A stretch of DNA of 64,000 nucleotides, taken from assembly GCA_947503835.1 (NCBI GenBank), contig CANNFM010000005.1:124001-188000 (forward strand). The letters run 5' to 3'. Source of the stretch: an uncultured Aquimarina sp. Lineage in GTDB: Bacteria; Bacteroidota; Bacteroidia; Flavobacteriales; Flavobacteriaceae. This document shows positions 51,657 to 61,034 of this stretch, one piece after another (within the stretch, counting starts at the first letter, position 1; the number at the start of each line of letters is the position of its first letter). Below the pieces are notes generated by a model. The model saw only the letters and a list, made by a program, of their open reading frames with translations, had not been told where the DNA came from and searched no databases. Made by a program: the position numbers and the translations under genes.

Positions 51657-52157
51657 ATGAGAATTCAAAAAACAATCAGTATCGATGCTCCCGCAGAAAA
51701 GGTGTGGGATGTATTATGGAACCAATACCATCAGGTCTGTGATTGGGCAAGTACCGTGAATCACTCAGAAAAAAGAGAAGTAATTCAAACGAAATACGGA
51801 GGTCGTAACTGTCATTCTACCTGGGGAGAAATTAGCGAAATAGTAGATGAAGTAGATAAAAAAAACATGAGCTATACGTATTATGCAGATGGGTTGCCAT
51901 CTATAATGAAAAGTGCAAAAAACACCTGGAAAGTAAGCCCTAAAAGTGTAAATACTTCGGAAGTTTCTATTGATTTAGATATAGAGTTAGCTCCTGTTCC
52001 AAAAGCATTGATGAGTTGGATGATTGTCCCGAAGATGAAAAAAGATAGTATTCAAACATTGGTTGACCTTCGATACTTTATTGAAACGGGAGAACAAACC
52101 GCTGCGAAGAAAAAGTCTGATATAAAATACTTTAAAAAGAATCCTGTAAAAGCTTAA
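51657..52157 (+). CDS. SRPBCC (START-like) protein, cytoplasmic
   Basis: A 166-residue protein without a signal peptide, starting directly with the domain (MRIQKTISIDAPAEKVWDVLWNQYHQVCDWASTVNHSEKRE). It has the APAEKVW opening and amphipathic C-terminal helix (KKDSIQTLVDLRYFIETGE) of the polyketide cyclase/START superfamily. The closing LRYFIETGE...YFKK stretch resembles that of the SRPBCC protein at 52843 (LKHYLETGE...YKEIKKK), so the two are paralogues. It is the first gene behind ECF promoter P2; DinB-like and SRPBCC genes follow. Confidence 0.9.
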   Translation: MRIQKTISIDAPAEKVWDVLWNQYHQVCDWASTVNHSEKREVIQTKYGGRNCHSTWGEISEIVDEVDKKNMSYTYYADGLPSIMKSAKNTWKVSPKSVNTSEVSIDLDIELAPVPKALMSWMIVPKMKKDSIQTLVDLRYFIETGEQTAAKKKSDIKYFKKNPVKA

Positions 52158-52177
52158 TAAACCAAAATATATAGAAA

Positions 52178-52780
52178 ATGAAATCAATTAATATAAAGCC
52201 CTTGTTATTACTGTTGATATCCTTATCAATGATATCGTGCAATATGCAAACAAAAGAACCGAAAACTATTGAAAAAGAAGTAATCAAAGAAATCTATAAA
52301 CCGATGGATAGACAAGTTTTAAAATCTCAATATGATTTACACGCAGGTTTGTTTTCAAAAAACCTGGATGGTATAACCGATACCGAAGCAAATAAACGAA
52401 TCAATAATGCGAATAGTTTGACATGGATTGTTGGACATACGCTTGATATTCAATATAACCTTTCTATGTTATTGGGGGTGGAGACACAAAATCCATATGC
52501 AGAACAATTTGCATTTGGGAAAAAATTTGATCCCAAAGCTCAGTATCCTTCATTATCAAAAATGAAATCCGATTGGGATGCTTTATCTCCAAAGATTTCT
52601 GAAGCCTTTGGTAAATTAACTCAAGAACAGTTGGATACGAAGGCACCATTTCCGATTCCTTTTCCCGAACAAACCATGAGAGGATTATATGCTTTCCAGA
52701 TGCATCATCTGGGATATGAATTCGGTCAAATCGGATTATACCGTAAGTTCCTAGGGAAATCATCATTTAGTTATCAATAA
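52178..52780 (+). CDS. DinB-superfamily lipoprotein
   Basis: A 200-residue protein with a lipoprotein signal (LSMISC, Cys 21) and a four-helix DinB/YfiT-like domain (HAGLFSKNLDGITDTEANKRINNANSLTWIVGHTLDIQYNLSMLLG..MRGLYAFQMHHLGYEFGQIGLYRKFLG). DinB-fold proteins bind a metal with three His and some act as thiol transferases. Here the C-terminal H-x3-H-x-GQ pattern reads HLGYEFGQ, with Glu in place of the second His. An envelope location is unusual for the fold. It lies 20 bases after the first SRPBCC gene in the same probable operon. Confidence 0.82.
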   Translation: MKSINIKPLLLLLISLSMISCNMQTKEPKTIEKEVIKEIYKPMDRQVLKSQYDLHAGLFSKNLDGITDTEANKRINNANSLTWIVGHTLDIQYNLSMLLGVETQNPYAEQFAFGKKFDPKAQYPSLSKMKSDWDALSPKISEAFGKLTQEQLDTKAPFPIPFPEQTMRGLYAFQMHHLGYEFGQIGLYRKFLGKSSFSYQ

Positions 52781-52790
52781 AACTTAACAT

Positions 52791-52811
52791 ACACGGAGCT
52801 TGTCGAAGTGT
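52791..52811. repeat. Short flavobacterial interspersed-repeat fragment
   Basis: Contains GGAGCTTGTCGAAGTGT; its complement ACACTTCGACAAGCTCC resembles the TTCGAC...GCTC repeats common in this group and the TTCGACTGGCTCAG part of the element at 20394. It lies between the DinB-like and second SRPBCC genes. Confidence 0.5.
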
Positions 52812-52842
52812 AAAACACCTCTATAACATAAATATAAAAACT

Positions 52843-53463
52843 ATGAGAACAACAATGAAAATATTGGTTGCAGGTATTGTATGGGCAATATTTAGCACTT
52901 CCATGTTCGCGCAGAGCATGTCAAAAAAGTACAGAACCCTTAAAGTAGAGACTAAAATCAATGCTCCTGCAGAAAAAGTATGGGAAGCCATGGTCTTAGA
53001 TTATGGAGAAATAGCTAACTTTTCTCCTTATATCTATGCTTCTGGTTACATAAGTGGGTCATTAAAAGGCGAAAAGGGAGCTAAACGCAAATGTAGTTTT
53101 AACGAAAAAGGTTCTCGTTGGACTCATGAACGTATCGAAGAAATAGATAATGAGAACATGGTGATGCGTAATATTGTGATCGATGCAGAAAAATTTCCAT
53201 TAGATATGGATAATTCTCAAGCATTTTATCGGGTTAAAGATAATAGAGACGGTACTGCCACGGCATCTTATGAGTTCCAATTCAGAACCAAACCTGCTTT
53301 TATGGGGGCTATTGCAAAAGGAAGTTTTAGAAAAACCCTTGCAGGCACTTTAGTAGGTTTAAAACATTATTTAGAGACCGGAGAAAAAGTAAATGCAGAG
53401 AATGGTAAATATAAAGAAATCAAAAAAAAATATCCAAAAGCAAGAGTAGTCAAAACCAGATAG
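52843..53463 (+). CDS. Exported SRPBCC (START-like) protein
   Basis: A 206-residue protein with a signal peptide (MRTTMKILVAGIVWAIFSTSMFAQS) and an SRPBCC domain (YRTLKVETKINAPAEKVWEAMVLDYGEIANFSPYIYASGY..RKCSFNEKGSRWTHERIEEIDNENMVMRN). It ends in a lysine-rich tail (YKEIKKKYPKARVVK). It is a paralogue of the proteins at 51657 and 48262 and last in the operon behind promoter P2, 62 bases after the DinB-like gene. A hydrophobic ligand is expected from the fold, its identity unknown. Confidence 0.88.
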   Translation: MRTTMKILVAGIVWAIFSTSMFAQSMSKKYRTLKVETKINAPAEKVWEAMVLDYGEIANFSPYIYASGYISGSLKGEKGAKRKCSFNEKGSRWTHERIEEIDNENMVMRNIVIDAEKFPLDMDNSQAFYRVKDNRDGTATASYEFQFRTKPAFMGAIAKGSFRKTLAGTLVGLKHYLETGEKVNAENGKYKEIKKKYPKARVVKTR

Positions 53464-53494
53464 AAGTATAAATCAAGAGATGTATATAAAAACG

Positions 53495-53522
53495 ACTCGC
53501 ATGTATTTGCGAGTTTTTTTTT
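53495..53522 (+). terminator. Intrinsic terminator of the SRPBCC-DinB operon
   Basis: ACTCGCA/TGCGAGT stem (53495-53501 with 53508-53514), 6-base loop, followed by a T-run. Confidence 0.85.
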
Positions 53523-53872
53523 GCTCTTTTATATCCGATTCAATGCAATGATATCGAATACTAACCTTTTGGAGTTGATCATATAGAATTACTCTTTTTT
53601 GGATCTTTTTAGGTTTTATGATGACTATGATTTACTTAAACGTTTGCGAAAAAAATAAAAATCACTTTTTAAAAGAGTGTAAATACTTGATAAACAATTG
53701 ATTATTGTTTTTTGTAAAAGAAAATAAACTTTTTTTATTGTGTTTTTGAAAGCCCGTTATTTATGTGTAAACCGTACTTTTTTTGAATGAAATCTCATAA
53801 AAAATTAATTTAGAACCATTGAAATTCACAAAAAACAATCAAACAATCAATTAATAATTTAAAACAGTTAGT
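53523..53872. other. 350-base AT-rich upstream region of the SusC/SusD locus
   Basis: No coding frame is supported and no strong hairpin was found. It should carry the promoter and leader of the PUL; no regulator gene (hybrid two-component system, SusR or ECF/FecR) is adjacent, so control of this PUL is not evident in the window. Confidence 0.5.
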
Positions 53873-56800
53873 ATGAAAAATAACTTACTAAAGATTCTTT
53901 TTGTCGGGATCCTTTTGATGGTAAGTAACACTTATTCACAAAGTGTTTCGGGAATAGTTACTGGAGAAGATGGGATTCCGGTTCCGGGAGTAAATGTAAT
54001 TGTTAAAGGAACAACTAATGGAGCATCTACAGATTTTGATGGAAATTATTCGGTCAATGATGTATCTGATTCTTCGATTTTGGTATTTAGTTACTTAGGT
54101 TTTCAAACTCAGGAAATTCCAGTTTCTGGAAAAACGACTATAAATGTTTCTTTACTTCCTGATTCTCAAGCTTTAGATGAAGTAGTGATTTTGGGATATG
54201 GTCAGGTTCAAAATAGAAAAACGTTGACCACAGCGATCGGAACAGTAAATCCTGATGTAATAAAACAATTACCCATATCTCAAGCAGAATCCGCTTTACA
54301 AGGAACAGTACCAGGGGTAGTTGTGCAGCAAAATTCTGGATCACCAGGATCTCCTCAGACGGTTAGAGTAAGAGGAATCGGAACACCAAATAATTCAGAT
54401 CCACTATACATAGTAGATGGAATTCAGGTGCCTAGCTTAACATTTTTAAATCCTAATGATATCAAGTCACAAACGGTGCTTAAGGATGCTGCATCCAGTG
54501 CTATTTATGGTTCTAGAGGTGGTAATGGTGTAGTTTTGATTGAAACATTAAGAGGAAAGAAGAGAAGTTCAAAACCAGAAGTCTCAATTCGTGGTTATTA
54601 TGGTATTCAGAGTTTGGCAAACAAACCAGATTTAATGAATAGAGATCAGTACGTACAATACTATAATGAAGGTGTTGCAGCGGCTGGTGGAAATTTAGCA
54701 GCAGGTTTTAGAGATGCGTTTACCGATGCAGAGCGTCAGGCGCTCCCAGATACAGATTGGTATGATGTGTTATTTAATGATGCTCCTATCCAGGATGTAT
54801 ATGCTTCAGTAGTTGGAGGGGGAGAAAAAGTGGCATATGCGGTTTCTGGTGGTTATTTTGGACAAGAAGGTATCCTTGGAGGTGATAATAAAGCAGAATT
54901 TAATCGAAGAAATATTAGAGGTGCATTTGATGGAGATATAACAGATCGGTTAAGTTATAACGTAGTGGCTCAATACCAGAATCAAGAACGTTTTAATGTT
55001 TCTCAAAATAATGGTGGAGCAGGAGTTGGTATCAGTAGTTTTATTAATGCACTACCTCCAATTTACCCTGCTTATGATGAACAAGGTAATTTTTTCAATC
55101 CTGGTTTACAAGGTAGTCGTCCAACTGCAAATGGAGTACCATTAAATAGCCTTGGTGCAGTACAAAATCCGCTATTCTCTCTTGCATTATTAGATTCGCA
55201 AACTGTTCAGGATATTCTGAACTTATCCGTTTCTTTAGATTGGAAGCCAATTGATAATTTAAAAATCAAAGGTAATTATGGAGCCTTTAGTGCATCTATT
55301 TTTAATAGATCATTTTTGCCATTAATAGTACAGGAAGATCAGGAGTATGACACAACAACCAATGTGTTTTATCAAGAAGTATTGAATAAAGGTCTTACGA
55401 GGCAATACGGAGGAACTGCAGAATATTCTTTCCCAAAACTGGCACAAAAGTATCATTATTTAAGTGCTCTTGCAGGTTACGAAGTTGTTGATACTAAATT
55501 TATTGGCGGCCCAACGGTAAGAACTCCAGGACCATTTTTTGTAAATGATTTTGAAAGTGTCAACTTTGCTTTATCAGTTGAAAACAATGCTGATGCTACA
55601 GTAACAGCAGGTTCGTCTATTCCTCTGGGATTAGAATCTTATTTCGGTAAAATAGACTATAATTATAACGATAAATATTTACTTAGTGCGGTTATAAGAA
55701 ATGATAAATCTTCAAATTTTGGACCCAATAAACGTTCAGGCTGGTTTCCAGCAGTATCAGGAGGTTGGGTAGTCTCTGAAGAACGCTTTTTAGAAGATAA
55801 CAACATGGTAAATCTTCTTAAAATTAGAGGAAGCTGGGGTGTGAGTGGTAATGATGGATCTCCTAGAGCATTGGCTTACAAAGCATCTGTCAATAATCGA
55901 TCAGCATATGCTGGCCAACCAGCTATCGTATTAACAGGATTGTCTAACCCAAATCTGCAATGGGAAGAAATCACACAACTCAATTTTGGTTTAGATATCA
56001 ATGCATTTAATAATAAGCTTGCTTTTACTGCAGATTATTATATAAAAGAAACAAGTGGTATATTATTACAAGCGACTACGCCTTTAACCTCTGGTGTTAG
56101 TCCATCGGTAGAGAATACAGGAGATATTGAGAATAGAGGTTATGAATTTATACTATCATGGAGAGATACCTATGCCAATGGATTTTCTTGGAATGCTAGT
56201 GTTAACCTAGGGTTTAATGAAAATGAAGTAACAAGTTTAGGTGAAACTTCTTTTATAGATAATGCCCGAACACAACAATTTGATGGAACTGTTTCTAGAA
56301 CAAGAGTAGGGGATCCTATTGCAAGTTTTTTTGGATTTGTTGTCGAAGGTAGAGATGCTGCAGGTAATCTGGTCTTTGCAGATTTAGATGGTAGTGGTAA
56401 TAATAAATTAACTCCAAACGCAGATGATAGAGCAATTATCGGAAATCCTAATCCAGACTTTACCTATGGAATAAATCTTGGTATTAATTATAAAGGATTT
56501 GATTTCTCTGCATTCATGTCTGGAACTGTCGGGAATGATATTTTTGATGCAACCATTCGATATGATGCTGTTGGTACAAATAGACCTTCATCATATATAG
56601 AAGAATCTAATACTCCAAGAAATATTGCGGCTACTACGTTAACAAATGGCGAGCAGTTGATATCTGATTTTCATATAAAAGATGGTTCTTTTATGAAATT
56701 GAAAAATGTTACTTTAGGATATACTATTCCAGAATCGGCCGTTAAGTCAATAGGGGCATCATCTGTACGAGTTTATATTTCAGGTCAGAACTTATTTACG

Positions 56801-56932
56801 TTAACCGAATATTCTGGATTAGATCCTGAAATTGGACAAAATAATTCAGCTAGCCCTTTAAATATAGGGATTGATCAAGGGTTTTTCCCGCAATCACGTA
56901 ACTTTTTACTAGGTTTTAATTTTAATTTTTAA
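53873..56932 (+). CDS. susC: SusC-type TonB-dependent glycan transporter
   Basis: A 1019-residue outer-membrane receptor: signal peptide (ending NTYSQS), carboxypeptidase-regulatory-like domain (VSGIVTGEDGIPVPGVNVIVKGTTNGASTDFDGNYSV, about 25-105), TonB box region (LDEVVILGYG), plug (QLPISQAESALQGTVPGVVVQQNSGSPGSPQTVRVRGIGTPNNSDPLYIVDGIQVPSLTFLNP, about 130-240) and 22-strand barrel ending GFNFNF. No STN domain. It is followed by SusD 5 bases downstream. It should import oligosaccharides released at the surface by GH16. Confidence 0.96.
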   Translation: MKNNLLKILFVGILLMVSNTYSQSVSGIVTGEDGIPVPGVNVIVKGTTNGASTDFDGNYSVNDVSDSSILVFSYLGFQTQEIPVSGKTTINVSLLPDSQALDEVVILGYGQVQNRKTLTTAIGTVNPDVIKQLPISQAESALQGTVPGVVVQQNSGSPGSPQTVRVRGIGTPNNSDPLYIVDGIQVPSLTFLNPNDIKSQTVLKDAASSAIYGSRGGNGVVLIETLRGKKRSSKPEVSIRGYYGIQSLANKPDLMNRDQYVQYYNEGVAAAGGNLAAGFRDAFTDAERQALPDTDWYDVLFNDAPIQDVYASVVGGGEKVAYAVSGGYFGQEGILGGDNKAEFNRRNIRGAFDGDITDRLSYNVVAQYQNQERFNVSQNNGGAGVGISSFINALPPIYPAYDEQGNFFNPGLQGSRPTANGVPLNSLGAVQNPLFSLALLDSQTVQDILNLSVSLDWKPIDNLKIKGNYGAFSASIFNRSFLPLIVQEDQEYDTTTNVFYQEVLNKGLTRQYGGTAEYSFPKLAQKYHYLSALAGYEVVDTKFIGGPTVRTPGPFFVNDFESVNFALSVENNADATVTAGSSIPLGLESYFGKIDYNYNDKYLLSAVIRNDKSSNFGPNKRSGWFPAVSGGWVVSEERFLEDNNMVNLLKIRGSWGVSGNDGSPRALAYKASVNNRSAYAGQPAIVLTGLSNPNLQWEEITQLNFGLDINAFNNKLAFTADYYIKETSGILLQATTPLTSGVSPSVENTGDIENRGYEFILSWRDTYANGFSWNASVNLGFNENEVTSLGETSFIDNARTQQFDGTVSRTRVGDPIASFFGFVVEGRDAAGNLVFADLDGSGNNKLTPNADDRAIIGNPNPDFTYGINLGINYKGFDFSAFMSGTVGNDIFDATIRYDAVGTNRPSSYIEESNTPRNIAATTLTNGEQLISDFHIKDGSFMKLKNVTLGYTIPESAVKSIGASSVRVYISGQNLFTLTEYSGLDPEIGQNNSASPLNIGIDQGFFPQSRNFLLGFNFNF

Positions 56933-56937
56933 AAACA

Positions 56938-58512
56938 ATGAAAGTATTTAATTATATAGTAACAAAAAGGGTAACACAAATTTTCATGTTGCTTCTTAGT
57001 GGGGTGATATTATTTCCCTCTTGTTCTGATGACATATTGGATAAAGAACCAATAACAGAAATTGTTCTGGATACTGCTTTTAACACAGAAGAAGACGTAG
57101 TATTTAGTCTTAATGGTGCGTATGATGCATTGCAATGGCAGAATGTGGGAGGAAGTCAAACATTTCCTTTAATGCAACAAGGAGTTAGAGCAGATGACTT
57201 ACATTCTCAATCAGCTGCATTCTGGCAACCGGGTGCGCAATATGACCAGTTTATTACAATTACACCAACATTGGCATCTGTGGCTTCTGTATGGAGTAAA
57301 TGGTATCAAGGTATTGCAAGAGCTAATTTTACTATAAAAACTGCAACAGAGTTTGGTAATTTTGAAACCCCAGGGTTGCAAGATCAGATCATAGCCGAAG
57401 CTAAGTTTTTAAGAGGACTGTATTATTTTGAATTAGTACGCCTTTTTGGAGGAGTTCCTCTTTTTGATGAGCCCATAATTTCTGCAGATCAAGAGCAGTT
57501 TAAACCAAGATCTTTAGCAGAAGATGTGTATGCTTTTATAGAAGCTGATTTAGAGAGTGCTGCAGCTGTATTACCCATAAAAGGAGGAGAACGAGCACAG
57601 GGTTCTGCAACATCTGGTGCTGCTTTAGCATTGCTTGCAAAAGTATTCTTGTATCAAGAGAAATGGCCAGAAGCTGTTAATGCTGCGCAGGACGTGATTA
57701 ATCAGGGAGTGTATGTATTAGAATCTGATTTTAGAAATAATTTTCTTCAGACCACCGAGTTTGGGTCAGAGTCTGTATTTGAAATTAACTATATTGATGG
57801 TTTTTCTACTGTAGATTTTAATAATGTTCCACAAGCACAAGATGGTTCGGGAATGTGGAAATGGAGTTTTCCATTCTTAACAGGCTATAATTCTTTCAAT
57901 AATTTCATTCCTAGACAAGATCTGGTTGACTTTTTTGATGATAGTGATCAAAGAAAAGCTGCTACATTTTTACTTCCGGGGCAGAGTACAAATTCACCTG
58001 GTTTAGCTGCATTAGGCTGGGATCCTGTTCCTAACGATTTCGGATATGCTATAGGAGTTAATACAGGAGTAAGAAAGTATTTTTTAACTTTTGAAGAAGT
58101 ACAAGAACTAACCACCGAGTTTCAATCCCCTTTAAATGAAAAAGTGATCCGTTACGCAGAAGTGCTACTAATACATGCAGAAGCCTCTATCATGGGAGGA
58201 GGAGGAAATGGATCAGATTCTTTTGATGAGGTCGTAGAAAGAGCTTATGGTATTGGTAATCCTGCTATTCCTGCATATACAGTGCAAGGAGTTAGGGATG
58301 AAAGACGTAGAGAATTAGCGACAGAGGGATGGAATCGTTTTACAGACCTGGTGCGCTGGGAAATGGCAGATGGAGGCGGAGTTATCAAAAATGCATTAGA
58401 TGCAGTTGGTAAGTTTGGTTTTAATGCTCCTAGAGATTTATTGTTACCGATCCCTCAGCAAGAGATAGATACATACCCTCAAGGGATGTTAGAGCAAAAC
58501 CTTGGTTATTAA
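56938..58512 (+). CDS. susD: SusD/RagB-type surface glycan-binding lipoprotein
   Basis: A 524-residue lipoprotein (VILFPSC lipobox) of the SusD/RagB family with tetratricopeptide-like helices and the typical closing part (RRELATEGWNRFTDLVRWEMADG...DLLLPIPQQEIDTYPQGMLEQNLGY). It caps the SusC barrel at 53873 and helps capture glycan. Length is typical. Adjacent genes on the same strand: SusC upstream, tandem-domain lipoprotein 19 bases downstream. Confidence 0.96.
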   Translation: MKVFNYIVTKRVTQIFMLLLSGVILFPSCSDDILDKEPITEIVLDTAFNTEEDVVFSLNGAYDALQWQNVGGSQTFPLMQQGVRADDLHSQSAAFWQPGAQYDQFITITPTLASVASVWSKWYQGIARANFTIKTATEFGNFETPGLQDQIIAEAKFLRGLYYFELVRLFGGVPLFDEPIISADQEQFKPRSLAEDVYAFIEADLESAAAVLPIKGGERAQGSATSGAALALLAKVFLYQEKWPEAVNAAQDVINQGVYVLESDFRNNFLQTTEFGSESVFEINYIDGFSTVDFNNVPQAQDGSGMWKWSFPFLTGYNSFNNFIPRQDLVDFFDDSDQRKAATFLLPGQSTNSPGLAALGWDPVPNDFGYAIGVNTGVRKYFLTFEEVQELTTEFQSPLNEKVIRYAEVLLIHAEASIMGGGGNGSDSFDEVVERAYGIGNPAIPAYTVQGVRDERRRELATEGWNRFTDLVRWEMADGGGVIKNALDAVGKFGFNAPRDLLLPIPQQEIDTYPQGMLEQNLGY

Positions 58513-58531
58513 TAATAGTAAGCTTTAAAAA

Positions 58532-59950
58532 ATGGAAAAAATAATTAATATAAAATCGTTTAGAAAAGTTGGAGTGTTAGTAATGACTCTAGGTCTTTTC
58601 ATGGTCACTTTTTCTTGTAATGAGGATACAGATTTCGGTTTAGAATCTGTTTTACCTTCGTATAATGACGGTATTCAAAATCTAGATGAGGATGGTATAG
58701 ATTGTGGAGGAGAAAGTGGAGTTGTTTGCCCAACTTGTGAGGATGGTATCCAAAATCAAGGAGAAGAAGGAGTAGATTGTGGAGGACCTTGCGGAGATAT
58801 ATGCCCCGAAGCTACACCAAGGTTTGATGTATTGGTGAATGCTGGATTACCTTATTTTCATACATTCGAGCTAGAAGATTCATCGGTAAATTTAGGATTA
58901 CCGGCAGATAACAGTGTTGTTTTAGACTTTGGTATTCCAGATCCAACCGGTGTAGACGAGATAGTAGGAAGGTATACTCGCCCTGAAGGAAACGTTGCTG
59001 ATGGTTTTTCAGATTTTAAGTTTGAAACTTTTCCTTCTACTATAGATTTTTCAACATATAGTAAATTCAATTTAGATGTTTTTATGCCATCTGGTAATGC
59101 GTATGATGCTAGTCTTGTACCCATGGTAGAGATCATTTTATTAGACTCTACTAATCCAATGTTTTGGGAGACATGGACTGTTTTAAATGCAGTAGTTGAT
59201 CCAGCAGATTTTGATTCTTGGGTTACACTTGGTTTTGATGGTGGTGATGCATTGGCAGCAGCAACAATTTATAATACTATAGCGATTAGAATTGGAGGAT
59301 CGGCTCACGAGATTCCTGCAACATTCTATCTTAGAAACTTTGTTCCAACAACAAATACACCAAGAGCAGATGCTTTGGCTTCTAGTGGATTACCAAGGTA
59401 TTTTACATTTGAAGCTGGTAATGCTAATTCAGGAATGAACCTGGAGCCAAGAACTACAAATGCCGATGGTAGCCCCTATAGTCAAGGAGTAAATATAACT
59501 TACGGAGAAGTAGATCCTGCAGGTAGTGATGATCTGGTCGGAAAGATAATTAGACCAGAGAATGGCCCATTTGGAGGGTTTGAAGATCTTAAGTTTCAGC
59601 CTCAGGCTAGTACAATTGATTTTTCAGAATATAATAAGTTTAAAATTGATGTGTTTATCCCATCATCGAATAATTTTTCAGGAGCTTTAACTCCTACAGT
59701 AGAATTGATATTACATGATGATAATCCTGATTTCTTTAACCGCTGGACTGTGATTTCACAAACAGTAGCCGATGCAGATTTTGATAGCTGGGTTACACTA
59801 GAGTTTGATGGTACTAATGCAGCAGCTGCAGGATCAGGAGCACTGTTACCAAGTAATACTTCATACACAGTATTTACATTACGCGTAGGTGGAAGTGGTC
59901 ATGGAGAATCAGGAGAATTCTTTGTAAAGGATTTTGTACCTTTTAAATAA
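58532..59950 (+). CDS. Tandem beta-sandwich lipoprotein, probable surface glycan-binding protein
   Basis: A 472-residue lipoprotein (lipobox MVTFSC, Cys 29). Residues about 43-92 hold two copies of a cysteine motif (DGIQNLDEDGIDCGG and DGIQNQGEEGVDCGG). Two similar domains follow, about 97-278 and 280-472: each opens with a (G)LP.(Y)F.TFE phrase, contains (I)DFS.Y.KF..DVF.PS and DFDSWVTL.FDG, and closes with (I/L)R(I/V)GGS.H....(F)...FVP. No catalytic motif is visible. Position after SusD suggests a SusE/SGBP-like glycan binder; binding is inferred. Confidence 0.85.
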   Translation: MEKIINIKSFRKVGVLVMTLGLFMVTFSCNEDTDFGLESVLPSYNDGIQNLDEDGIDCGGESGVVCPTCEDGIQNQGEEGVDCGGPCGDICPEATPRFDVLVNAGLPYFHTFELEDSSVNLGLPADNSVVLDFGIPDPTGVDEIVGRYTRPEGNVADGFSDFKFETFPSTIDFSTYSKFNLDVFMPSGNAYDASLVPMVEIILLDSTNPMFWETWTVLNAVVDPADFDSWVTLGFDGGDALAAATIYNTIAIRIGGSAHEIPATFYLRNFVPTTNTPRADALASSGLPRYFTFEAGNANSGMNLEPRTTNADGSPYSQGVNITYGEVDPAGSDDLVGKIIRPENGPFGGFEDLKFQPQASTIDFSEYNKFKIDVFIPSSNNFSGALTPTVELILHDDNPDFFNRWTVISQTVADADFDSWVTLEFDGTNAAAAGSGALLPSNTSYTVFTLRVGGSGHGESGEFFVKDFVPFK

Positions 59951-59963
59951 AAAAAATAAATAA

Positions 59964-59992
59964 AAGGGAGAAGAATTTCTTCTCCCTTAATT
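59964..59992 (+). terminator. Hairpin between the surface lipoprotein and GH16 genes
   Basis: AAGGGAGAAGA/TCTTCTCCCTT stem (59964-59974 with 59978-59988), 3-base loop, followed only by AATTT. It may be a weak terminator or an mRNA-stabilising hairpin that sets different levels of SusCD and GH16. Confidence 0.6.
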
Positions 59993-60005
59993 TAATGCTA
60001 TAACA

Positions 60006-60983
60006 ATGATTAAAGAAAGAACATATACATACTTCTTCATTATTCTAGGAATGCTTTTAACAGCATCTTGCTCGTCAAGTGATGATGGGGATTCTGGAGT
60101 ACCAAATCCAGTAGCCGCCGTTACGTGTACTGATGGCATTCAAAATGGTAATGAAACTGGTATAGATTGTGGCGGGAGTAGTTGTAACGAATGCCCAACC
60201 GGAGTTGTTATTCCAACCACGGGATTTGATGCACCTTCATCATATGATGGATTTGATTTAGTGTGGAGTGATGAATTTAATGACAACGAATTGTCTCTTC
60301 AAAACTGGTCTTTTAATATAGGAGATGGTTGCCCAAACCTTTGTGGATGGGGTAACGAAGAATTACAATCCTATACCAATAGTGCTGATAATTTGTTTTT
60401 TGAAGAAGGTAATTTAGTTATAGCTGCCAGACATGAAGGAGGATCTAGTTACTCGTCATCTAGAATTAATACAGATAATAAATTTGAGTTTCAATACGGA
60501 AGAGTAGATATAAGAGCAAGCATGCCTTCTGCAACTGGATCTTGGGTAGCCCTATGGCTTTTAAACCATAATTATACAATCAACAACCCTGGTGAATGGT
60601 GGCCAAGCGGAGGTGAAATAGATATTATGGAATACCTGGGTGAAGATCCTGCCGAAGTTTTTGGAACCGCACATTACGGAAGTGATTTTAATAGTAGAAG
60701 ATTTAACTCTAAAGAATATCCAGCCCCGGATGAGAATTATAACAAATCATATTATGTGTTTTCTGTTATTTGGGAAGAAAACAAAATTACCTGGTTAGTA
60801 AATGATATAGAATATCACTCGATTACACCATCCCAAACCTTTGGACAACCCTATCCCTTTAATGATGAATTTTATCTAATAATGAATCTTTCTGCAGGAG
60901 GTAATTTACCCGTTCAACCTATTGCAACAGAGTACCCCGCATTTTTGATAATAGATTACATAAGGGTGCATCAAAAAAAATAG
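60006..60983 (+). CDS. GH16 endo-beta-glucanase (laminarinase-like), lipoprotein
   Basis: A 325-residue lipoprotein (LLTASC, Cys 22). A cysteine motif (CTDGIQNGNETGIDCGGSSCNEC, about 41-63) like that of the neighbouring lipoprotein links to a GH16 domain (about 82-325). The active site GGEIDIMEYLG has nucleophile Glu 204, Asp 206 and acid/base Glu 209. CGWGNEELQSYT and DNKFEFQYGRVDIRASMP match the beta-1,3-glucanase (laminarinase) group. It probably degrades laminarin or a related beta-glucan at the cell surface to feed SusC/SusD. Confidence 0.93.
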   Translation: MIKERTYTYFFIILGMLLTASCSSSDDGDSGVPNPVAAVTCTDGIQNGNETGIDCGGSSCNECPTGVVIPTTGFDAPSSYDGFDLVWSDEFNDNELSLQNWSFNIGDGCPNLCGWGNEELQSYTNSADNLFFEEGNLVIAARHEGGSSYSSSRINTDNKFEFQYGRVDIRASMPSATGSWVALWLLNHNYTINNPGEWWPSGGEIDIMEYLGEDPAEVFGTAHYGSDFNSRRFNSKEYPAPDENYNKSYYVFSVIWEENKITWLVNDIEYHSITPSQTFGQPYPFNDEFYLIMNLSAGGNLPVQPIATEYPAFLIIDYIRVHQKK

Positions 60984-61034
60984 AAATACCCCAAATTATA
61001 TTTGAATAACAAGCTAGTTTTTGATTGATTTAGG

